Positions 30,135 to 35,632 of a stretch of 35,632 nt of DNA are shown one piece after another. This stretch comes from JBJFCE01 sp051888775. GTDB lineage: Bacteria; Bacillota; Clostridia; Lachnospirales; Lachnospiraceae. Under the pieces are notes generated by a model. It was not told where the DNA came from and did not search any database. It worked only from the letters and a program-made list of their open reading frames with translations. Position numbers and translations under genes: made by a program. The stretch is from positions 1 through 35,632 of the forward strand of contig JBJFCE010000081.1 of assembly GCA_051888775.1 (NCBI GenBank), given 5' to 3'. Position 1 is the stretch's first letter; each line of letters begins with the position of its first letter.

Positions 30135-31232
30135 ATGAAGAAATATACGGATGATCTGCTTCAAAAACTGAAAGAACGTCAGAGCACCGAGGATTATTAC
30201 GGTATGCCGCTTATCGTTAAAAATCTGCCGGACAGTGATGAGCGGGGGGCCATGGATCCGAGGCTTTATCAGGACAGTAAGAAAGGTCTGCGTATGATGG
30301 CGTGGCTGCCGAAGCGCTTTATGAAGATGGATACAAGTGAAAAAGGACTGGAAGATCTTCGCAAGATGTTCAATGGTGTCAAAAGTGTTCCGTGCACACA
30401 AAGAAAAATCGAGATTACAAAAGACCATGTAACCGCGGATGACGGATACGAGATTCCGATCTGCATTTATCACAGCGATACACCCAAAAAGGGCGGAGCG
30501 ATTCTGTATTATATCCATGGCGGAGGATTTTTCGGGGGACATCCCGGCGTGGTAGAGGAATCCGTGAAGCTGTTTGTGGAAAAGACGGATCTGTGTGCGG
30601 TTTCGGTGGACTATCGTCTGGCACCCGAAAATCCGTATCCGCGCGGACATCAGGACTGCTATCAGGTACTACAGTGGATCTACAGCCATGCAGAGCAGCT
30701 CGGCGCAGATAAGGAACGCATCTTTGTAGCGGGTGACAGCGCGGGCGGAAATCTGGCGCAGTATTGTGCAACTAGAGACTGGGAGGATGGCAGCCATATG
30801 GTGCGTGGTCAGATGCTGTTGTATCCGACCCTGAACATGGCGAAAGTGGAGGATGAATATTATCATCCATCCATGGATCAATTTGAAATGGCGCCGAAGC
30901 AAAAGCGGGGGCTGACAAAGATGATCGGCATGTTTGGATCAATGACGGATGGGATGGAGGCGATCCTTGGTACGGAGGATGTCCGGAATGACTATCTGAA
31001 CCCGTATACAAAGGATCCTGCAAAGAATCCGCCAACCTTCGTAACGGTCGGTGAACATGATTTCTTAAAGCTGGAAACCCTTGGCTATGCGGTGAAACTG
31101 CACCGTGCCGGTGTGGACACCACAGCGGTACTATATAAAGGCTTCGGACATGCCTATTTTGACAATGCCGGTGTATATCCCCAGTGTGAGGATTGTATTG
31201 ACGAAATGGCAAAATTTGTTCTGGAGCATTAA
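30135..31232 (+). CDS. Alpha/beta hydrolase, HSL-type esterase
   Basis: A 365-residue cytosolic esterase of the hormone-sensitive-lipase group. It has the oxyanion motif HGGGFFGGH near 128, DYRLAPENPYP, and a catalytic triad of Ser202 in GDSAGGN, Asp309 in GEHDF and His339 in GFGHAYF. I place the start at ATG 30135 (MKKYTDDLLQ), 7 bases after the GH3 stop, with GGGAG overlapping the end of GH3. A GTG-like extension to 30090 would overlap GH3 and is not needed. It probably removes acetyl or feruloyl groups from sugars that the GH3 enzyme then cleaves; this is inferred from context. Confidence 0.88.
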   Translation: MKKYTDDLLQKLKERQSTEDYYGMPLIVKNLPDSDERGAMDPRLYQDSKKGLRMMAWLPKRFMKMDTSEKGLEDLRKMFNGVKSVPCTQRKIEITKDHVTADDGYEIPICIYHSDTPKKGGAILYYIHGGGFFGGHPGVVEESVKLFVEKTDLCAVSVDYRLAPENPYPRGHQDCYQVLQWIYSHAEQLGADKERIFVAGDSAGGNLAQYCATRDWEDGSHMVRGQMLLYPTLNMAKVEDEYYHPSMDQFEMAPKQKRGLTKMIGMFGSMTDGMEAILGTEDVRNDYLNPYTKDPAKNPPTFVTVGEHDFLKLETLGYAVKLHRAGVDTTAVLYKGFGHAYFDNAGVYPQCEDCIDEMAKFVLEH

Positions 31233-31264
31233 TAAAAATATCAGGGAGGCAGCAGGGATAGATT

Positions 31265-32614
31265 ATGGCAGAAAAGCAGGGAATGGTAATGAAGAAGGGA
31301 TGGAAGGCGTTTATCTGTCTTGGAATGATGGTTTGCATGCTCGCGGGCTGCGGCGGACAGGGAAGCGGTGAGACGGACGCAGGAGCACAGACCAATACGG
31401 ACGATACGGTGCAGAGTGTAACGGATGACACAGAGACATTGCCAGACGGTACTGGAGAAGCGTCTGCAGCGGGCGCTGAGGCAGTTGTACCGCCACTGAC
31501 GGATTATGTATCGGCAGAGGAAATGGAGCGTGCCGATATGTGGGGAAGCTGTGATGATACCGCGCTTGCGGCGGTCATGAGAAAGGCGGCAGCCGGAGAG
31601 AAGGTGACGATTGCATGTATCGGCGGTTCGATTACGCAGGGAACTATTTCTAACGGAAGCGATGATTCCGAGGTCGGCTTTAAAAAGTGTTATGCGGATA
31701 TCTTTTTTGAATGGTGGGAAAATACATTTCCACAGACAGAGTTTGAGTTTATCAATGCCGGAATCGGTGCAACAGATTCCTACCTTGGTGTACATCGCGT
31801 GCAGAAGGATGTGTTAGATTATGATCCGGATCTTGTACTGGTGGAATTTTCTGTGAATGACAGTAGCTCTACGGTTTGTAAGACGACTTATGACAATCTT
31901 GTACGTAAGATTTTAAAATCCGACAGTAACCCTGCAGTCATGCTTCTGTTCATGGGGCAGACGAACGGAGCTACTGCACAGGATGTTCATGTACTCATCG
32001 GTTTCAACTATAAGCTGCCCATGGTCAGCTATATCAATGTCATTAATGACATGATGTTAAATCAGGTTTATACGGATAAGCAGCTTTCGGGCGATGTGAC
32101 ACATCCGTCAGCACTCGGACATGCAATTACGGGTGAGATCCTTTGGAAATATTTAAATAGTGTTTATGAGCAGATGGATACCTTTGGGGAACCGCAGCCG
32201 TTTGATGAAAAGCCGGTGACCTATGAAGCATATATGGATGCACAGATTCTGGATAGCCTGACGATCACACCGGACGAACCTGGGACCTTTTCGGAAAGCA
32301 GTAAATTTACGGTATTTCCGAATGACTGGACCTGTGAAGAAGGAGAAGGTAACCTGACCTTTACCGTGAATTGCAGGAATATCGGTATTTTGTATTATCA
32401 GACGATTGACGGTAACAGCGGTCAGTTTGAAATCTATGTGGACGGTGAGTGCGTAAGAACACTGAATGCAGATTTCTATGGCGGTTGGGGAAACCACGCA
32501 GAAGCAGCGGAGGTATACTCTTCGGATGAAGCGGCGCAGCATACGATTGTTATTAAGAAGGCTCCGGATTCCACCGGAGATGTGTTTACCTTACTCGGTC
32601 TGATGATTTCCTGA
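31265..32614 (+). CDS. SGNH/GDSL hydrolase lipoprotein with C-terminal beta domain
   Basis: A 449-residue lipoprotein with a hydrophobic N-terminus ending in the lipobox LAGC, followed by a low-complexity Gly/Thr/Asp linker (about 35-75). The SGNH domain (about 80-300) has Ser122 in CIGGSITQG, the glycine block NAGIGATDSY, the Asn block EFSVNDSS and Asp277/His280 in DVTHPS. A C-terminal beta-sandwich (about 315-445) may bind carbohydrate. It is likely a surface esterase acting on polysaccharide acyl groups. The start is ambiguous: ATG 31265, 31283 or 31289 all keep the signal peptide. It ends 4 bases before family A copy A4, and it probably shares an operon with the GH3 and esterase genes. 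Confidence 0.88.
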   Translation: MAEKQGMVMKKGWKAFICLGMMVCMLAGCGGQGSGETDAGAQTNTDDTVQSVTDDTETLPDGTGEASAAGAEAVVPPLTDYVSAEEMERADMWGSCDDTALAAVMRKAAAGEKVTIACIGGSITQGTISNGSDDSEVGFKKCYADIFFEWWENTFPQTEFEFINAGIGATDSYLGVHRVQKDVLDYDPDLVLVEFSVNDSSSTVCKTTYDNLVRKILKSDSNPAVMLLFMGQTNGATAQDVHVLIGFNYKLPMVSYINVINDMMLNQVYTDKQLSGDVTHPSALGHAITGEILWKYLNSVYEQMDTFGEPQPFDEKPVTYEAYMDAQILDSLTITPDEPGTFSESSKFTVFPNDWTCEEGEGNLTFTVNCRNIGILYYQTIDGNSGQFEIYVDGECVRTLNADFYGGWGNHAEAAEVYSSDEAAQHTIVIKKAPDSTGDVFTLLGLMIS

Positions 32615-32618
32615 TAAG

Positions 32619-32823
32619 CAGAAATTTACGAAACTCTGTCTGCGAGGCGGAACCGGCGCTTATGGACCTTCCGGCAGCAGGCACTGTGAGTCCGTCGGTA
32701 CTTAGGTGCCGTACTTTGGCACCTTATGTACCGCTACGGACGAAGTGTAGCGAGAGCGTGCCTGCTGCCGGAAGGTCCATAAGCGCCGGTTCCGCCTCGC
32801 AGACAGAGTTTTGCAAAGGCATG
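32619..32823 (-). mobile_element. Family A palindromic element, copy A4
   Basis: Aligned on the shared CGAAACTCTG ends, this copy is again 205 bp. The arm blocks CGGAACCGGCGCTTATGGAC and GTCCATAAGCGCCGGTTCCG lie in a perfectly paired stretch of about 38 bp. The core is identical to that of copy A1 from the CGTCCGT stem to GACGGACT. The outermost bases have diverged (TTTACG and TTTTGC) and no direct repeat is visible, so it looks like an older insertion. It starts 4 bases after the SGNH stop and ends 31 bases before the methyltransferase. Core orientation is opposite to A1 and A2. Confidence 0.9.
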
Positions 32824-32854
32824 TTTTGGGAAATATCGGAAAGGATTTGGGGCA

Positions 32855-33724
32855 GTGACTGAACTGGAAGAATATTATAATAAATTCAATGAGGATAAGC
32901 GGCTGACTAAGCCGCATGGGCAGGTGGAATACCGGACTTCTATGAAATATATCCATGCATATCTGGAAGAACTGGACAACAAAAAGAGGCAGGAGCTTGT
33001 TTCAGACACGGAAGAAGGTGCGGATAGAGCAAACGTCTTAAAGATTCTGGATATCGGTGCGGGGACAGGCAGATATGCGCTTGCACTTGCGGGCGAGGGA
33101 TATGATGTGACGGCGGTTGAGCCGGTGCGCCATAACCTGAGCCGCCTGAAACAAAAGGACACGGAGGGGAAAGTCAAGGCTTATCAGGGGAATGCGCTTT
33201 GCCTGAAACGCTTTGAGGACGAAAGCTTCGATCTGACCCTGCTTTTTGGACCGATGTATCATCTGTTTGCTTTTGAGGATAAATTAAAAGCACTTCGGGA
33301 GGCAATACGGGTAACAAAACCGGGCGGATACATTCTGGTGGCATATATTATGAATGAGTATGGTGTTTTGAGCTATGGGTTTAAGGAAGGACACATACGG
33401 GAATGTCTTGCAGACGGACGATTGGATGAAAATTTTCATTGCGTATCGGAACCTAAGGATCTGTATGATTATGTGAGGCTGGAGGATATCGGAAAACTGA
33501 ATGAGTCAGCAGGTGTACGGCGTATTAAGATTGTTGCTGCGGACGGACCTGCCAATTATATGCGTCCTCTGTTACATAGGATGGATGATGAGACTTTTGA
33601 ACTGTTTATGCAATATCATTTATCTACATGTGAACGCCCTGAGCTTCTGGGAGCGAGTGCACATGTAGTGGATATTCTACAAAAGAACACGACAGAAGAA
33701 TGTGTAGTGATAGATCAGAAATAA
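32855..33724 (+). CDS. Class I SAM-dependent methyltransferase
   Basis: A 289-residue cytosolic protein with the SAM-binding Rossmann fold: motif I LDIGAGTGRYALALA (about 67-81), acidic end of strand 2 in VTAVEP (about 88-93), GNALCLKRFEDESFDLTLLFGPMYH (motifs II-III, about 113-137) and KPGGYILVAYI near 160. The substrate is not apparent. The start is GTG 32855 with AAAGGA 9 bases before it. The upstream spacer is filled by repeat A4. The gene ends at a bidirectional terminator shared with the GGDEF gene on the other strand. Confidence 0.88.
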   Translation: MTELEEYYNKFNEDKRLTKPHGQVEYRTSMKYIHAYLEELDNKKRQELVSDTEEGADRANVLKILDIGAGTGRYALALAGEGYDVTAVEPVRHNLSRLKQKDTEGKVKAYQGNALCLKRFEDESFDLTLLFGPMYHLFAFEDKLKALREAIRVTKPGGYILVAYIMNEYGVLSYGFKEGHIRECLADGRLDENFHCVSEPKDLYDYVRLEDIGKLNESAGVRRIKIVAADGPANYMRPLLHRMDDETFELFMQYHLSTCERPELLGASAHVVDILQKNTTEECVVIDQK

Positions 33725-33732
33725 TGGAAATC

Positions 33733-33773
33733 AACAGACCGGCAGAAAGCTTTAATACTGCCGGTCTGTTTTT
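33733..33773. terminator. Bidirectional terminator
   Basis: AACAGACCGGCAG pairs perfectly with CTGCCGGTCTGTT (13 bp) around a 12-base loop and is followed by TTT on the plus strand. On the minus strand it follows the GGDEF coding end; that gene's stop codon (33752-33754) falls inside the loop. It separates two convergent genes. Confidence 0.9.
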
Positions 33774-35632
33774 AATGATTTTTCTCTGTAAAGCTCCATA
33801 TCGGATTGCTTTAGCGCCTGATCAAACTGGAATGAATGGCAGTCCGAGATACTGATACCGATGCTGGCCCAGATACGGTATGGCTTATGCGCATGGAGAT
33901 TTGCAGTATGCAGAAACGTTTCTATTTCAGCTTTTACAACAGACTTTGCAGTATCTGCATCGTCGGTCCGGACGAGCAGAATCATTTCATCACCGCCAAA
34001 GCGGGCACAGAGCTTACCCGGCAGGGAAAGCTGATGAAGTGCATTGGCAACAACGGTAATGGCATAGTCACCCTCCGCATGACCGTAAGTGTCGTTGATA
34101 TGCTTTAAGCCGTCCAGATCCACGGAGACGACCAGATATTTCTGACAGTCATTGGCGGGAATTTTCTGCATCAGTGCATCCAGTTCTTTATAGAATCCGG
34201 TTCTGTTATATAAGCCCGTCAGCGCATCATGCTGATACATACGTTCCATGCATTGTGTCATGTACTGCTGATATTTGATATTACGGTAATTGCCGATAAT
34301 ATTGTTTACGGCAGTCACAAATTGCGGAACACGGCAATATATTTCATGATTTAGTCCAAAATAAAAACAGAAAAATCCAAGTGGCACATCGATATAGTTG
34401 AGCGCTGTAAAAATCAGGGGATGATCCAGTGACAGGATATTATCAATATCCGGTAATACAGCATCTTTTGAAAATGTTGTGGTCACACGGTTTCCTGATT
34501 GGAAGAGCAGCTGCATCGTGTCATCAAAGCTATACTCTGTATTGTGCAATTTAGGATCGGAAGAGACTTCCAGACAGTGATTGTTCAGAGCAATACAAGT
34601 GTCGGGAAAGCCATATTTATGTAGTGCATCAATCAAATCGGCAGGAGTGTTTTTCAGTGCGAGCTGGGCGGACATTTCGTATAAAACACGTTCATCATCC
34701 TGATATTTATGCAATCTGTCACGGGCTCTTTTTAACTGTTCAGCTGTATTAAGAATAGCTGAGTTTTTTGACTTGCAACCGCAGGAACTGCTGATCTCTA
34801 ACTCATATGGAATGCGGTATTCTGCCTGATACTGACAGTCGAACCATTCATTTTCAATAAGCCGAATAATTTCATCTGTCATTTTCAGATAGTTACAGCC
34901 GCAGGTGGTCAGCGGCGGAGTGCAATATCTGGCTTCCTCAGTACCATCAAAGCCGGTGACGATAATATCATCCGGAATAGAAAAGCCATGCTCCTGCAAA
35001 ACAGCACACGCGGTAATTGCCATCATATCATTGGCACAGATAATGGCATCCGGGAGATGACCGGAAGAAATCAGCTTTTCCATAGCGGCCTGTGTAGGGC
35101 CGGACCAGTAATCGCCGTAGCTTAGCATATCGCTTTGAAAAGGAATCCCGTTCTCGGCAAGTACTTTTTTAAAAGAAGCAATCCGCTGCTCGGAAAAAGG
35201 CTCATTTTCCTTGCCTGCGATCATATGCAGATCTGTAACGTGGTGATCATTGATAATATGGCGCACAAGCTGCTCGAAACCGGCCTGATAATCAAATATA
35301 AAATTAGTGCCCGGTGCATGAGCGGCATTGATCATTATGACAGGAGTGTCATGTGCGTGAGCCTGTTGCTGAATTTGAAAGATGACAGATTTATCCAGAA
35401 AGGCTTCGTCAAAGATCAAAAGCGCATCAATGATATGGTAATGGATCAGGTCGAAAATAGATTTTTCGCCTGTTTCATTGGGAGTATGCCAATACAGATC
35501 CGAACAGGTCTGATAGATAAAGAGCCGATAATTCTGTTTTTGCACAGACTGATATAAGGCGGACAGAAAATCAAAGTTCCGTTCGTCGTGTACTTTCGAT
35601 ATACACAGCCCGATAATCTTATATCCCTGATA
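33752..35632 (-). CDS. Sugar-binding-like sensor fused to GGDEF diguanylate cyclase (start beyond window)
   Basis: The frame stays open to the right edge of the window, and the extra codons (KIIGLCISKVHDERNFDF) are a typical first strand of a LacI-type periplasmic-binding fold. The gene is therefore partial, and a GTG at 35545 is not its start. Visible parts are: binding-protein fold (about the first 280 residues, with DAIICANDMMAITA and DDIIVTGFDG), a CGC-containing linker and helix, a GAF-like middle part, and a C-terminal GGDEF domain (DALTGLYNRTGF, DLDGLKHINDTYGH, ARFGGDEM). It should make c-di-GMP when a small ligand binds in the cytosol. No RxxD inhibitory site precedes GGDEM. Any N-terminal DNA-binding domain would lie outside the window. 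Confidence 0.9.
   Translation of the reverse strand, partial: YQGYKIIGLCISKVHDERNFDFLSALYQSVQKQNYRLFIYQTCSDLYWHTPNETGEKSIFDLIHYHIIDALLIFDEAFLDKSVIFQIQQQAHAHDTPVIMINAAHAPGTNFIFDYQAGFEQLVRHIINDHHVTDLHMIAGKENEPFSEQRIASFKKVLAENGIPFQSDMLSYGDYWSGPTQAAMEKLISSGHLPDAIICANDMMAITACAVLQEHGFSIPDDIIVTGFDGTEEARYCTPPLTTCGCNYLKMTDEIIRLIENEWFDCQYQAEYRIPYELEISSSCGCKSKNSAILNTAEQLKRARDRLHKYQDDERVLYEMSAQLALKNTPADLIDALHKYGFPDTCIALNNHCLEVSSDPKLHNTEYSFDDTMQLLFQSGNRVTTTFSKDAVLPDIDNILSLDHPLIFTALNYIDVPLGFFCFYFGLNHEIYCRVPQFVTAVNNIIGNYRNIKYQQYMTQCMERMYQHDALTGLYNRTGFYKELDALMQKIPANDCQKYLVVSVDLDGLKHINDTYGHAEGDYAITVVANALHQLSLPGKLCARFGGDEMILLVRTDDADTAKSVVKAEIETFLHTANLHAHKPYRIWASIGISISDCHSFQFDQALKQSDMELYREKSLKTDRQY

Overview
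The window reads as chromosome of a motile, Gram-positive, low-to-mid GC member of the Clostridia, most likely Lachnospiraceae (Roseburia/Agathobacter-like). This is an inference from the gene set: a sigma-28 driven flagellin, DnaD/DnaI-type primosome genes, a GlgC/GlgD pair, SpoVG, GH3 glycosidases, DUF4867 beside a FucI-like isomerase, and AGGAGG-type ribosome sites. No RNA genes, CRISPR array, phage genes or transposase genes were seen. A 100-N scaffold gap sits at 10276-10375. A sensory gene runs off the right edge, and a repeat is cut by the left edge.

Layout: 1-2800 holds a repeat, flagellin and a DUF2935 protein. 3054-5035 holds a duplicated-domain lipoprotein that overlaps, tail to tail, an EamA permease. 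5202-10137 (minus strand) reads murC, dnaD-like, dnaI-like, prs, with two DnaA-box clusters between murC and dnaD. 10693-18811 (plus) reads glgC, glgD, spoVG, pth, mfd and a membrane-anchored SGNH hydrolase. 19380-23314 is a sugar cassette: FGGY kinase, DUF4867, FucI-like isomerase. 23662-32614 is a glycan-use region: GH3 xylosidase, DUF554 (opposite strand), XRE membrane regulator, second GH3, alpha/beta esterase and SGNH lipoprotein. The window ends with a methyltransferase and, on the minus strand, a protein joining a sugar-binding-like sensor to a GGDEF domain.

The most unusual content is a set of long, nearly self-complementary elements in intergenic spaces. Family A has four copies (1-123 cut by the edge, 19144-19348, 20854-21058, 32619-32823). 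The three whole copies are each 205 bp. Two are flanked by direct repeats of 9-10 bp, which indicates transposition. A conserved asymmetric core is enclosed by arms that differ between copies yet remain complementary within each copy, and core stems show paired changes. Family B (13528-13662, 18814-19009) has unrelated arms but shares the core motif GGTACATAAGG...CCTAAGTRCC. A third palindrome, C (5057-5190), looks separate. Several elements begin a few bases after a stop codon and would fold into very large hairpins in operon transcripts.

How the genes may work together: extracellular or anchored SGNH and intracellular GH3/esterase enzymes would deacylate and cleave xylan-like or other plant oligosaccharides. 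The kinase-isomerase cassette would feed released sugars into central metabolism, GlgC/GlgD would store surplus as glycogen, and the sensor-GGDEF protein could link sugar supply to c-di-GMP and motility. The substrate choices are inference.
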